From assembly GCF_018860245.1 (NCBI RefSeq), contig NZ_JAHKPD010000007.1:141892-205891 (forward strand): 64,000 bases of DNA. The letters are read 5' to 3'. The stretch is from Pseudotamlana agarivorans. Its GTDB lineage: Bacteria > Bacteroidota > Bacteroidia > Flavobacteriales > Flavobacteriaceae. The position numbers and the translations under genes are program-made. The notes under the pieces were generated by a model. The model did no database searches, was not told the origin of the DNA, and saw only the letters and a list, made by a program, of their open reading frames with translations. Below, piece by piece: positions 47,499-57,133 of the stretch (position 1 is its first letter; every line of letters starts with the position of its first letter).

Positions 47499-50348
47499 AT
47501 GAATACAAACGCGTTTGCTTTGCGTCATATTGGCCCTAGAGAAGAGGACCAAAACCTAATGTTAGAAACTCTTGGTTTAGACTCATTAGATCAGTTAATT
47601 TACGAAACCATTCCAGATGATATTCGTTTAAAAAAACCTCTTAATTTAGACGAGCCTATGACAGAATATGAATATTTATTACATATTCATGCGTTGTCTC
47701 AAAAAAATAAAGTTTACAAAACTTATATCGGTTTAGGGTATCATCCAACAGTCTTACCGGCGGTGATTCAACGTAACGTTTTAGAAAACCCAGGTTGGTA
47801 CACAGCATATACGCCTTATCAAGCTGAGATTGCTCAAGGACGTCTTGAAGCTTTATTGAATTTCCAAACCATGATTATTGACTTAACCGGTATGGAAATT
47901 GCCAATGCATCACTTTTAGATGAAAGTACTGCTGCTGCAGAAGCTATGAGTTTGTTATTCGCCGTTCGCGAACGCGATCAGAAAAAAGCGGGTATTAATA
48001 AGTTTTTCGTTTCAGAAAATATATTACCTCAAACTTTATCAGTGCTGCAAACTAGAGCCACACCTATTGGCATTGAATTAGTGATTGGTAATGAGGAATC
48101 CTTCGATTTTTCTTCTGAATTTTTCGGAGCTATTCTACAATACCCAGGAAAAGAAGGACAAATTACCGATATAGAATCCTTTATAACACAAGCAAACGAC
48201 GCCAGAATTAAAGTAGCCGTTGCTGCCGATATTTTAAGTTTAATAAAATTAGAAGCTCCAGGAAAATTTGGTGCCGATGTTGTTGTTGGAACAACGCAAC
48301 GCTTTGGAATCCCTATGGGTTATGGTGGCCCACACGCGGCTTATTTCGCAACAAAACAAGCTTACAAACGTGATTTACCAGGTCGTATTATTGGAGTTAC
48401 CAAAGATACCAACGGAAACCGTGCACTGCGAATGGCGCTACAAACGAGAGAGCAACACATAAAACGTGACAAAGCAACATCTAACATTTGTACGGCTCAA
48501 GTGCTATTAGCTGTGATGGCTAGTATGTATGCCGTATATCATGGTCCGAAAGGCCTAAAATTTATTGCAAACAAAATTCATAACAAAGCAGCAACTTTAG
48601 CTCATGCCTTAGAGCAATTAGGATACGAACAAACGAACACTTCGTATTTTGATACGCTTCAAATAAAAACCAAAGCAAAGAAAATAGAAAAAATTGCTAC
48701 CGCTAAAAAGGTAAATTTCTTCTACCCTGATAAGCATACCGTTACCATTTCTATAAACGAAACGACTTCGGTTAGCGACATCAACGATTTAATTTCAGTT
48801 TTTGCTAAAGCAGCGAAGAAAAAAACGATTGTAATTTCTGAAGTTGAACAATTCAATAACATATCAGAAAACATTCAAAGAACCACAGATTTCTTAACAG
48901 AACCGGTATTTAACAGTCACCATTCTGAAACGGAATTAATGCGTTACATCAAAATGCTTGAGCGCAAAGATTTATCGTTAAATCATTCTATGATTTCTTT
49001 AGGATCTTGTACGATGAAATTAAACGCAGCTTCAGAAATGCTACCGCTTAGTTCGGTTAACTGGGGGACTATTCACCCTTTTGCACCACTAAAACAAGCT
49101 AAAGGTTATTTAACGATTCTTAAAGCTTTAGAAGATCAACTCACAGAAATCACAGGTTTTGCTGCTACTTCTTTACAACCAAATTCTGGTGCTCAAGGTG
49201 AGTTCGCTGGACTTATGGTTATAAAGGCTTACCACGAATCACGTAATGATCATCATAGAAACATCTGCTTAATTCCTTCTTCCGCACACGGAACAAATCC
49301 TGCAAGTGCTGTTATGGCAGGTATGAAAGTAGTGGTTACAAAATCTACAGCTGAAGGTAATATTGATGTAGACGATTTACGTGAAAAAGCCCAATTACAC
49401 GCCGATAATTTATCATGTTTAATGGTAACATACCCTTCTACGCACGGGGTTTACGAATCTGCGATTAAAGAAATCACCAAAATTATTCATGATAATGGCG
49501 GACAAGTATACATGGACGGTGCCAACATGAATGCCCAAGTAGGATTAACAAATCCTGGAAACATTGGTGCAGACGTTTGTCACTTAAACCTTCATAAAAC
49601 ATTTGCCATTCCTCATGGTGGTGGTGGCCCAGGTGTTGGCCCTATTTGTGTTGCTGAACAACTTGTACCTTTCTTACCTGGAAACCCAATTATAAAAACT
49701 GGTGGTAAAGAAGCGATTACAGGAATTTCTGCAGCGCCATTTGGTTCTGCTTTAGTTTGTTTGATTTCTTACGGATACATTAAAATGTTAGGCGCTGAAG
49801 GATTAACCGAATCTACTAAAATAGCCATATTAAACGCCAATTATATCAAGCACCGTTTACAAGGAAGTTTTGATACTTTATATTCAGGTGAACGTGGTAG
49901 AGCGGCACATGAAATGATTGTAGATTGTCGTGCTTTTAAAACTAATGGTATTGAAGTTACCGATATCGCAAAACGATTAATAGACTACGGTTTTCACTCG
50001 CCTACCCTATCATTCCCTGTTGCAGGAACTTTAATGATCGAGCCTACGGAAAGCGAAAGCAAAGCTGAAATCGATAGATTCTGTGATGCTTTAATTGCCA
50101 TTAAGAATGAGATAGATAACGCTTCAAAAGACGATAATAATAACGTTTTAAAGAATGCACCACATACTTTAGCGATGGTAACTAACGATACTTGGGACTT
50201 CCCATACACGCGTGAACAAGCTGCTTTTCCATTGGATTATGTAAAAGATAATAAGTTTTGGCCAAGCGTAAGACGTGTGGATGATGCCTATGGTGATAGA
50301 AATTTAATATGTTCTTGCGCTCCTATTGAAGACTATATTGAGGCTTAA
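47499..50348 (+). CDS. gcvP: Glycine dehydrogenase (decarboxylating), P-protein of the glycine cleavage system
   Basis: A 949-residue homodimeric-type P-protein with both halves in one chain. The N-terminus has [17 protein letters not shown] and the segment [16 protein letters not shown]. The PLP lysine is Lys700 in [19 protein letters not shown]. The enzyme decarboxylates glycine and loads the aminomethyl group on the H-protein (GcvH). gcvT and gcvH are not adjacent, which is common in Bacteroidota. Length and motifs are normal. Confidence 0.96.
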   Translation: MNTNAFALRHIGPREEDQNLMLETLGLDSLDQLIYETIPDDIRLKKPLNLDEPMTEYEYLLHIHALSQKNKVYKTYIGLGYHPTVLPAVIQRNVLENPGWYTAYTPYQAEIAQGRLEALLNFQTMIIDLTGMEIANASLLDESTAAAEAMSLLFAVRERDQKKAGINKFFVSENILPQTLSVLQTRATPIGIELVIGNEESFDFSSEFFGAILQYPGKEGQITDIESFITQANDARIKVAVAADILSLIKLEAPGKFGADVVVGTTQRFGIPMGYGGPHAAYFATKQAYKRDLPGRIIGVTKDTNGNRALRMALQTREQHIKRDKATSNICTAQVLLAVMASMYAVYHGPKGLKFIANKIHNKAATLAHALEQLGYEQTNTSYFDTLQIKTKAKKIEKIATAKKVNFFYPDKHTVTISINETTSVSDINDLISVFAKAAKKKTIVISEVEQFNNISENIQRTTDFLTEPVFNSHHSETELMRYIKMLERKDLSLNHSMISLGSCTMKLNAASEMLPLSSVNWGTIHPFAPLKQAKGYLTILKALEDQLTEITGFAATSLQPNSGAQGEFAGLMVIKAYHESRNDHHRNICLIPSSAHGTNPASAVMAGMKVVVTKSTAEGNIDVDDLREKAQLHADNLSCLMVTYPSTHGVYESAIKEITKIIHDNGGQVYMDGANMNAQVGLTNPGNIGADVCHLNLHKTFAIPHGGGGPGVGPICVAEQLVPFLPGNPIIKTGGKEAITGISAAPFGSALVCLISYGYIKMLGAEGLTESTKIAILNANYIKHRLQGSFDTLYSGERGRAAHEMIVDCRAFKTNGIEVTDIAKRLIDYGFHSPTLSFPVAGTLMIEPTESESKAEIDRFCDALIAIKNEIDNASKDDNNNVLKNAPHTLAMVTNDTWDFPYTREQAAFPLDYVKDNKFWPSVRRVDDAYGDRNLICSCAPIEDYIEA

Positions 50349-50452
50349 AATAAGGGTTGAACATCGTAAATTATTTACAAATTAAAACCATCATTATTTA
50401 AAACTATTTATATTGCTAGATAGTAAACCTAATCAAGGCAATTTCCTATTTT

Positions 50453-51514
50453 ATGAATATAAAAATAACAGGAACTGGAAGTTACATTCCTTCTAACATA
50501 GAGCGTAACGAAGACTTTCATAATCATGAATTTTTAAATAGTGATGGTTCAACAATAAATGCACCAAGTGAAGTTATTGTCAAAAAATTTAAAGCCATTA
50601 CTGGCATTAAAGAAAGGCGTTATGCTAAACCGCATTTAACCACTTCAGATATCGCTTCTTTTGCGGCTAAAAAAGCCATCGAAAACGCGAATATTTCAAA
50701 AGAAGACCTTGATTATATCATTGTTGCCCACAATTACGGTGACGTAAAAAGCGACAGCATACAAAGTGATACCGTTCCTAGTATTGCCTCTCGAGTAAAA
50801 CACCTTTTACGTATTGAAAACCCTAAATGTGTGGGTTACGATTTACTCTTTGGTTGCCCAGGATGGATTCAAGGGGTTATTCAAGCGGAAGCCTTTATTA
50901 AATCTGGCATCGCTAAAAAATGCTTAGTGATTGGTGCTGAAACATTATCTAGAGTTATCGATCCTTTCGATAGAGATTCCATGATTTATAGCGATGGTGC
51001 TGGTGCGGTTATTGTAGAAGCGACGACAGAGCAACAAGGTGGTATTTTAGCCCATGAAGCTGCAACTTTTGCCTTAGATGAGGCACATTTTATTTACTTC
51101 GGAGAAACCTACAACCAAGACATTAGCGACAACAGACGTTACATAAAAATGCACGGACGTAAAATTTACGAATTTGCATTAACGAACGTCCCTATGGCCA
51201 TGAAATCTTGCTTAGATAAAAGTGGTATTGACATTTCTAAAATCAAAAAAATCCTAATTCATCAAGCTAACGAGAAAATGGACGAAGCCATCGTTAAGCG
51301 TTTCTACGAGCTTTACGACATGGAAATGCCTGATGGTATTATGCCTATGAGTATTGGAAAACTTGGGAATTCTAGCGTGGCTACCGTGCCAACTTTATAC
51401 GATTTGATTTTAAATGGTGAGATGGACGGACAAGAAATCAACAAAGGTGACCACATTATGTTTGCTAGCGTTGGTGCTGGCATGAACATTAACGCCATTG
51501 TTTACGAGGTATAA
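50453..51514 (+). CDS. Beta-ketoacyl-ACP synthase III family enzyme
   Basis: A 353-residue thiolase-fold protein. The active-site Cys135 is in LLFGCPGWIQG, the His270 in LIHQANEKM and the Asn306 in GKLGNSSVATVPT, so the KAS III triad is complete. It is longer than ordinary FabH and has an insert around residues 25-60. The usual FabH role is to start fatty acid synthesis; this form, found beside a methyltransferase and a glycosyltransferase, could instead belong to a specialised lipid. Its own 104-bp upstream region has no clear operator. Confidence 0.85.
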   Translation: MNIKITGTGSYIPSNIERNEDFHNHEFLNSDGSTINAPSEVIVKKFKAITGIKERRYAKPHLTTSDIASFAAKKAIENANISKEDLDYIIVAHNYGDVKSDSIQSDTVPSIASRVKHLLRIENPKCVGYDLLFGCPGWIQGVIQAEAFIKSGIAKKCLVIGAETLSRVIDPFDRDSMIYSDGAGAVIVEATTEQQGGILAHEAATFALDEAHFIYFGETYNQDISDNRRYIKMHGRKIYEFALTNVPMAMKSCLDKSGIDISKIKKILIHQANEKMDEAIVKRFYELYDMEMPDGIMPMSIGKLGNSSVATVPTLYDLILNGEMDGQEINKGDHIMFASVGAGMNINAIVYEV

Positions 51515-51574
51515 ACTATTGAGTCTTTATTTAAATTTTCCGTTTTCACGGAAATGATATAGTAAAACAAATTC

Positions 51575-52096
51575 ATGTACGAAAAAACATTCCCTAATAA
51601 ACGTTTTAAACATACGATTGAATTTTTAGAAAAACACATTGCAACTTCTGAATCTATTTTAGATTTAGGCGTTGTGAATCCGTTTTCTAAAATCATGAAA
51701 GATCATGGCTTTCAAGTAGAAAACACAAAAGGAGAAGACTTAGACCTCGACACCACAAATATTGTAAATTCTGAAGCCAGAGTCGTTACAGCCTTTGAGA
51801 TTTTTGAACACCTGCTCTCCCCTTTTACCGTTCTTAAAGCCATTAAATCAGATAAATTGGTGGCGAGTATCCCCTTGAAACTTTGGTTTTCTTCTGCTTA
51901 TAGAAGTAAAACTGATATGTTAGACAGACATTATCATGAGTTTGAAGATTGGCAATTCGACTGGTTACTAGAAAAAGCGGGGTGGAAAATTATAGACCGT
52001 CAAAAATGGACAAACCCGACTAAAAAACTTGGAATTCGCCCTATTTTACGTTGGTTCACCCCAAGATATTATATTGTTTATGCAGAGCGCATTTAA
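51575..52096 (+). CDS. SAM-dependent methyltransferase (class I, short)
   Basis: A 173-residue protein. The SAM-binding motif is SILDLGVVNPFS (near residues 28-39), followed by the acidic GEDLDLD and the AFEIFEHLLSP segment typical of methyltransferase type 11/23. The C-terminal half has WQFDWLLEKAGWKIIDR. The acceptor is unknown. It sits 60 bp after the KAS III gene and 25 bp before the glycosyltransferase gene in the same direction, so the three are probably one unit. A short hairpin without a T run lies in the first gap (51537-51554). Confidence 0.75.
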   Translation: MYEKTFPNKRFKHTIEFLEKHIATSESILDLGVVNPFSKIMKDHGFQVENTKGEDLDLDTTNIVNSEARVVTAFEIFEHLLSPFTVLKAIKSDKLVASIPLKLWFSSAYRSKTDMLDRHYHEFEDWQFDWLLEKAGWKIIDRQKWTNPTKKLGIRPILRWFTPRYYIVYAERI

Positions 52097-52121
52097 CGTC
52101 ACGCTATAAAAAAATTCTACT

Positions 52122-52970
52122 TTGAATTTCTACATTATCATTCCAGCGCATAACGAAGAAACCTCGATTGGGCTTACTTTAGAGTCTCTGGTCAATCAAA
52201 CCTTGTTGCCAAAACGTGTAGTTGTGGTGAATGATAATTCAACAGACAAAACGCAATCTATTGTAAACGCTTTCGCGGAAAAGCATCCGTTTATTTCATT
52301 GGTAAATTCAAAATCATCAAACAAGCATTTACCGGGTTCAAAAATCATCAATGCTTTTTATAAAGGGTTTGAAACTTTAGATGAAAGTTACGATGTGATT
52401 TGTAAGTTTGATGCCGATCTTATTTTTCCGAAGCAGTATTTAGAACAATTAGCCTCCCATTTTAAAGCCAACCCGAAACTAGGTATGGCTGCTGGATTCT
52501 GCTATATTGAAAAAAACAAGGATTGGGTTTTAGAAAACCTCACCAATAAAGATCATATCCGAGGTGCTTTAAAAGCCTATAAAAAGGCTTGTTTTGAGGA
52601 AATCGGACAACTTAAACCTTCCATGGGTTGGGACACCGTTGATGAATTACTTGCTAAATATTACGGCTGGGATATTCTAACCGATGAATCTTTACATGTA
52701 AAGCACTTAAAGCCCACTGGAATAAGTTACAATAACTCTTCAAAATATTTACAAGGTGAAGCCATGTACAAAATGCGTTATGGTTTTTTGATCACACTAA
52801 TTTCAGCTGGAAAACTAGCTTTTAAAAAGAAAAGCTTGACCTTGTTTAAAGATTATTTAGCTGGTTATTTTAAAGCCAAAAAACACCAAATCGGTTTTTT
52901 AGTTTCCGAAGAAGAAGGTCAATTTATAAGAAACCTACGTTGGAAAGGCATGCGCTCTAAGCTTAGTTAA
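52122..52970 (+). CDS. Family 2 glycosyltransferase
   Basis: A 282-residue GT-A enzyme. The N-terminus is FYIIIPAHNEETSIGLTLESL (residues 3-23; quoted in part: IIPAHNEETSIG) and VVVNDNSTDKT follows. The metal-binding acidic motif is CKFDADLIFP (near 90-99), and GWDTVDELLAKYYGW is further on. The start codon is TTG: an in-frame TAA lies 15 bp upstream and no ATG is available there. The donor and acceptor are unknown. It converges on the endonuclease gene with an 8-bp overlap. Confidence 0.85.
   Translation: MNFYIIIPAHNEETSIGLTLESLVNQTLLPKRVVVVNDNSTDKTQSIVNAFAEKHPFISLVNSKSSNKHLPGSKIINAFYKGFETLDESYDVICKFDADLIFPKQYLEQLASHFKANPKLGMAAGFCYIEKNKDWVLENLTNKDHIRGALKAYKKACFEEIGQLKPSMGWDTVDELLAKYYGWDILTDESLHVKHLKPTGISYNNSSKYLQGEAMYKMRYGFLITLISAGKLAFKKKSLTLFKDYLAGYFKAKKHQIGFLVSEEEGQFIRNLRWKGMRSKLS
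52268..52280. repeat. GC-rich 13-mer repeat, copy 2 (inside glycosyltransferase gene)
   Basis: CGCTTTCGCGGAA, identical to the copy at 39481. Here it lies in coding sequence and encodes part of AFAEK. Confidence 0.7.
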
Positions 52971-53772
52971 ACACCCAATCTTTGTAACTGGTTGAGGCTT
53001 CTAATTTATCTTCTTTAGCATCATCCAATTGCGGAAAAAAATCAATTCCTGTAAGTTTTTCAAGATCATCTACAGAAACCACGAATTCATACAAAGGTTT
53101 ATTAGAATTTTCATGAGGCATTAAAAACCCAATCATTTTTGGGTCTCCAGAATTATAATCAATCAACACTTTATAAAAGGCATTAGGAACGGCAACGGCT
53201 TCATCACCAATAGCTTGCATATCTCCTCTTAAAACACCCCCTGTTACCACAAAAATACCGTCATATTTTACTGCCCAATAGCGTACTTTTTGTTCTAAAG
53301 TATTCCAAATACCGGCGTTAAAATTATGTTCTTGCGGACTAATATTACTGGTCAGAAACGTTTCATCATAGGCTGCCTTACTTGAGCGTCTGTCACCTGC
53401 TGGGCATAGATGTCCGCGATCATATCCTGAATTCTTATAATTACGCCAATGGGCTGCACCTGTTTTTACGGCCGAATCTATTTCAAAATAAGGCCGTTTG
53501 AAATTATGATTTGATAAATCAGATTTTTTCAATTCATAAGCTACCCATTCAGGTTGTTCATGAGCTTCACTATACGACAACGAATAGCCTTCATGATGAA
53601 CAACCTGCCCTGTCGTGCTCGTAGGTAGGAAAAAAGTATTTGTTTGCGTTTTAGGCTGGCTTCCGTCAGCAATAATAACTTGCTGTTCTTCTTCCTTTAA
53701 AAAATGCTCATAACTATAAACACCTAATAAAATAAGTGCGGCTACTATAGAATACAAACTGCGTTTACTCAT
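52963..53772 (-). CDS. Secreted/membrane-anchored DNA/RNA non-specific endonuclease
   Basis: A 269-residue protein of the NUC1 type. One N-terminal hydrophobic segment (about 7-20) anchors or exports it. The catalytic motif is GYDRGHLCPAGDRRSS with the general-base His121. The metal-site region ISPQEHNFNAGIWNTLE follows. The family hydrolyses DNA and RNA of any sequence and in flavobacteria probably serves nutrient scavenging. It starts 1 base after the pafA-like stop codon, so it is the second gene of that unit. Confidence 0.9.
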   Translation of the reverse strand: MSKRSLYSIVAALILLGVYSYEHFLKEEEQQVIIADGSQPKTQTNTFFLPTSTTGQVVHHEGYSLSYSEAHEQPEWVAYELKKSDLSNHNFKRPYFEIDSAVKTGAAHWRNYKNSGYDRGHLCPAGDRRSSKAAYDETFLTSNISPQEHNFNAGIWNTLEQKVRYWAVKYDGIFVVTGGVLRGDMQAIGDEAVAVPNAFYKVLIDYNSGDPKMIGFLMPHENSNKPLYEFVVSVDDLEKLTGIDFFPQLDDAKEDKLEASTSYKDWVFN

Positions 53773-55416
53773 TTATTTTAACACGTAACCTAAAGGTTTT
53801 CCCGTAGAAGCATTTGGAAAACTAATACCTAATAAAGTTGAAATAGTCGGTGCAATATCGGTAATATTTGTACGCTCTGAGGTTTCACCATGCGCAACAC
53901 CTTTACCAAAAAACAATAATGGCACATGCGTATCATAATTTAAACCACTACCGTGTGTTGAACCCGTTTTTCCGTATGAAATATAAGCAGGATCATTCAC
54001 CAAAACAACATCACCAGAACGCTTTTGATTGAAACCTCTTTTAATCATGCCTTCAATACCTTCTGTAAATTCCGTTGATACAATAGCATCTCTAGTATAT
54101 GCTTTTGAAATATGCTTATAAGTCATTTGCTCGGCAACGATGGCATTTTGCACATCAACGGAGTTTAAACCTAATTCTTTTAATTTGGCAGCATTCAAAA
54201 AAACTTGATTATTACTAATGTTTTCAACAACATCTTTTGTTCCATAAGTTGCAACTAAAAAGTCATTAAACACCTTTTTACGCTCTTTATTATCCAAATA
54301 TCCAGAAGGGATATTATGTGAATGCAAATACGCAGGCACATCAATAGCACCATGGTCTGCTGTTAAGAAAACCACATACTCACCTTTACCAACTTCTTTA
54401 TCTAAAACTTTAAAAAAACGTTCTAAATCTTTATCTAAACGGATATAAGTATCTTCTACTTCTTTGGAGTTTACTCCAAAATTATGTCCTACATAATCGG
54501 TACATGAAAAACTTAGCGTAAGCACATCGGTAATGTTATCTTTCCCTAAATCTTCACCTTCAATAGCAGCAATAGCAAAATCGGCAGTTAAACTATTCCC
54601 ATAAGGTGTCGCTTTTAAAATACTAAAGTTTCCATTTTCGCTTTTTAGTTTTTTTAAATCATAAGGAAATGTAGCCGTCTCTTTGCCTTTAAACCCCCCT
54701 TCATAATCATTTAAATCAGCGCCACTAGCAGTATAAGTGTCCATATCATAAAAGGTATCCCACTTTTTCAAGTACGATGCTGCTTGTTTGCTTGAATTGA
54801 ATTTATTTACCCATTTAGGTAGCGCCTCCATATAGAAAGAACTTGAAATAAAAACACCTTCATCGTCTCCATGAAACCAATAGGCGGCATCAGCTGTGTG
54901 ACCCGCTGGTAAAATAGCCCCACGATCTTTCACCGAAACACCAATGGTTTTACCTTTCATTTGGGTAAATAATTTATTTTCATCTGTAAATGTAGTTGTT
55001 AACATGCGGTTTGGCGACATTTTACCAGCCTTATCTTTTGTTCCAATAGACTGCACACTGGCGTCCTCCGCACAGTACACACTTTTCTTATCTACCTTAT
55101 CATACCAATTGTTACTTATTATACCATGATATTTTGGTGTTGTTCCGGTAAAAACAGAAGCATGTCCTGGCGCGGTATAGGTAGGCACATAATTAAAATG
55201 ATTGTTTTTACAGTTGTAACCTTCAGCCATCATACGTTTAAAACCACCTTCACCGTATCTTGAATAAAACCGTGTTAGATAATCGTAACGCATTTGATCA
55301 ACCACAATACCAACCACTAACTTAGGTCTCGAAGAATCATTTGAAAAAGATTGACTTAGCGCTTTATTAGAAAAGCAAAATGCAATGGAAAAAAGGACGT
55401 AATATATATATTTCAT
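53773..55416 (-). CDS. PafA-like alkaline phosphatase / phosphodiesterase
   Basis: A 547-residue exported protein (signal ending NKALSQ). It starts with the metal-site segment VVGIVVDQMRYDYL (Asp40). The nucleophile motif is YVPTYTAPGHAS with the catalytic threonine, and later metal ligands are in FLTADHGAIDVPAY and GSTHGSGLNYDTHVP. This is the Type I phosphodiesterase/nucleotide pyrophosphatase fold. PafA enzymes of flavobacteria cleave phosphomonoesters from many compounds in the periplasm. With the endonuclease downstream, it could make phosphate available from nucleic acids, which is inference. Confidence 0.85.
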   Translation of the reverse strand: MKYIYYVLFSIAFCFSNKALSQSFSNDSSRPKLVVGIVVDQMRYDYLTRFYSRYGEGGFKRMMAEGYNCKNNHFNYVPTYTAPGHASVFTGTTPKYHGIISNNWYDKVDKKSVYCAEDASVQSIGTKDKAGKMSPNRMLTTTFTDENKLFTQMKGKTIGVSVKDRGAILPAGHTADAAYWFHGDDEGVFISSSFYMEALPKWVNKFNSSKQAASYLKKWDTFYDMDTYTASGADLNDYEGGFKGKETATFPYDLKKLKSENGNFSILKATPYGNSLTADFAIAAIEGEDLGKDNITDVLTLSFSCTDYVGHNFGVNSKEVEDTYIRLDKDLERFFKVLDKEVGKGEYVVFLTADHGAIDVPAYLHSHNIPSGYLDNKERKKVFNDFLVATYGTKDVVENISNNQVFLNAAKLKELGLNSVDVQNAIVAEQMTYKHISKAYTRDAIVSTEFTEGIEGMIKRGFNQKRSGDVVLVNDPAYISYGKTGSTHGSGLNYDTHVPLLFFGKGVAHGETSERTNITDIAPTISTLLGISFPNASTGKPLGYVLK

Positions 55417-55436
55417 TAGTAATTAAATTTGAATGC

Positions 55437-55444
55437 CAAATATA
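55437..55444 (-). promoter_or_regulatory. Predicted -7 box of the pafA-like gene
   Basis: The minus strand reads TATATTTG, an exact match, about 20 bp before the ATG. No -33 box or Pho-type repeat was recognised. Confidence 0.45.
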
Positions 55445-55524
55445 CATATTTAATACTGCCTTAATTTAAAATTAAGGTTAAATACCCCTAAGTTTTTTTT
55501 ACTTTAGCAGCTACAAAACTGCAT

Positions 55525-56262
55525 ATGAAATACCTGCATAATATAGGAACCTATTTTTTAATGATCGGTGAAATGTTTCACAAACCCACAAAGTGGAGCG
55601 TCTTAAAAAAACTTATTTTAAAAGATATCGATGATTTAATCATCAACTCTTTAGGCATTGTTGCTTTTATTTCTTTCTTCGTTGGTGGTGTAGTTACCAT
55701 TCAAACGGCATTGAATATAGACAATCCCTTAATCCCCCAATCTCTTATTGGATTCGCTACTAGACAGTCCATTTTATTAGAGTTTGCCCCTACATTTGTC
55801 TCCATTGTTATGGCTGGTAAAGTGGGTTCATTTATAACATCTAGTATAGGTACCATGCGTGTTACCGAACAAATAGATGCCCTTGAAGTAATGGGTATTA
55901 ACGCGGTAAACTATTTGGTTTTCCCTAAATTCATCGCTTTACTGCTTTACCCTTTTCTTATATGTATTGGTATGTTTTTAGGTATTCTTGGCGGATTAGT
56001 AGCTTGTATGTATGGCGGTTTTAGTTCTCCTGAAGCTTATATTACTGGTGTACAAATGGATTTTGATCCTTTTCATATCACCTACGCTTTTATAAAAACA
56101 TGTGTTTTTGGTTTTTTATTAGCAACCATTCCTTCTTATCATGGCTTTTACATGAAAGGTGGTGCACTTGAAGTTGGAAAAGCAAGTACGACTTCTTTCG
56201 TTTGGACCAGTGTTTTTATCATTCTTTTAAACTATTTATTAACCCAAATGTTATTAAGCTAA
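55525..56262 (+). CDS. mlaE: MlaE-type ABC transporter permease
   Basis: A 245-residue permease with about six membrane segments. The MlaE signature is RVTEQIDALEVMGINAVNYLV (near 111-131; quoted in part: TEQIDALEVMGINAV). Mla-type systems move phospholipids between the outer and inner membranes. The stop codon shares one base with the ATG of the ATPase gene (TAATG), so translation is coupled. The periplasmic substrate-binding MlaD gene (MCE domain) is not next to it. Confidence 0.88.
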   Translation: MKYLHNIGTYFLMIGEMFHKPTKWSVLKKLILKDIDDLIINSLGIVAFISFFVGGVVTIQTALNIDNPLIPQSLIGFATRQSILLEFAPTFVSIVMAGKVGSFITSSIGTMRVTEQIDALEVMGINAVNYLVFPKFIALLLYPFLICIGMFLGILGGLVACMYGGFSSPEAYITGVQMDFDPFHITYAFIKTCVFGFLLATIPSYHGFYMKGGALEVGKASTTSFVWTSVFIILLNYLLTQMLLS

Positions 56263-57029
56263 TGATTGAAGTTAAAGATTTACGTAAATCGTTTGGCGAT
56301 TCTGAAATATTAAAAGGAATAACTACAACTTTTGAAAAAGGTAAAACCAGTTTAATTATTGGGCAAAGTGGGGCAGGAAAAACGGTATTCTTAAAATGTT
56401 TATTGGGTATTTTTGATTATGAAGGTGGCTCGATTGCCTATGATGGGAATGTATTGTCGAATTTAGATGAAGACGAGAAAAGGAATATCCGCGCACAAAT
56501 TGGCATGGTTTTTCAAGGCAGTGCTTTATTCGATTCTATGACCATTGCTGAAAACGTAATGTTTCCTTTACGTATGTTTACCAAACAGAGCAAAAGTGAA
56601 ATGCAAGACCGTGTTGACTTCGTATTGAACAGAGTGAACTTAGAAAATGCACATAACAAAATGCCAAGTGAAGCTTCTGGTGGTATGCAAAAACGTGTGG
56701 CTATTGCCCGTGCTATTGTAAATAAACCAAAGTATCTCTTTTGTGATGAACCCAATTCTGGATTAGATCCAAAAACGGCTATTGTTATTGATAACTTGAT
56801 TCAAGAGATTACGGACGAATACCAAATCACAACCGTTATTAACTCGCATGATATGAATTCGGTGATGGAAATTGGCGAGAAAATCGTGTTTTTAAAAGAC
56901 GGATTAAAAGCTTGGGAAGGCTCTCATGAAAATATTTTTAGAACAGACAACGAAGTGGTTACCGACTTTGTTTATTCCTCAAACTTATTTAAAAAAGTAC
57001 GTAGAATGTACTTGGAGGAAAACAGTTAA
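56262..57029 (+). CDS. mlaF: MlaF-type ABC transporter ATP-binding protein
   Basis: About 255 residues from the ATG at 56262 (MIEVKDLRKSFGDSE); a 60-bp longer reading lies inside the permease gene. Walker A is GQSGAGKTVF (residues 35-44), the ABC signature is ASGGMQKRVAIARA, and Walker B is YLFCDEPNSGLDP. It powers the permease encoded just before. The gap to the sulfatase gene is 104 bp, so that gene is probably separate. Confidence 0.9.
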   Translation: MIEVKDLRKSFGDSEILKGITTTFEKGKTSLIIGQSGAGKTVFLKCLLGIFDYEGGSIAYDGNVLSNLDEDEKRNIRAQIGMVFQGSALFDSMTIAENVMFPLRMFTKQSKSEMQDRVDFVLNRVNLENAHNKMPSEASGGMQKRVAIARAIVNKPKYLFCDEPNSGLDPKTAIVIDNLIQEITDEYQITTVINSHDMNSVMEIGEKIVFLKDGLKAWEGSHENIFRTDNEVVTDFVYSSNLFKKVRRMYLEENS

Positions 57030-57107
57030 CAACCTTCAAACGAGATAATTTCGAGTATATTTAGGATAAATACAGGTAAACATAGCTAGGGCGATCAATA
57101 TACCTTT

Positions 57108-57129
57108 CAGGATTTTTAATTAAAACCTG
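57108..57129 (+). promoter_or_regulatory. AT-rich imperfect palindrome before the sulfatase start codon
   Basis: CAGG-A-TTTTTAATTAAAA-CCTG, an inverted repeat with GC-containing ends, placed 4 bp before the sulfatase ATG. It could be an operator or a weak hairpin over the ribosome-binding area. No function can be proved from the sequence. Confidence 0.35.
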
Positions 57130-57133
57130 AATC

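Noticed and set aside
51537-51554. Hairpin TTTCCGT-TTTC-ACGGAAA between the KAS III and methyltransferase genes
   Set aside because: Only 7 bp and no T run, so not a credible terminator; the genes around it look co-transcribed.
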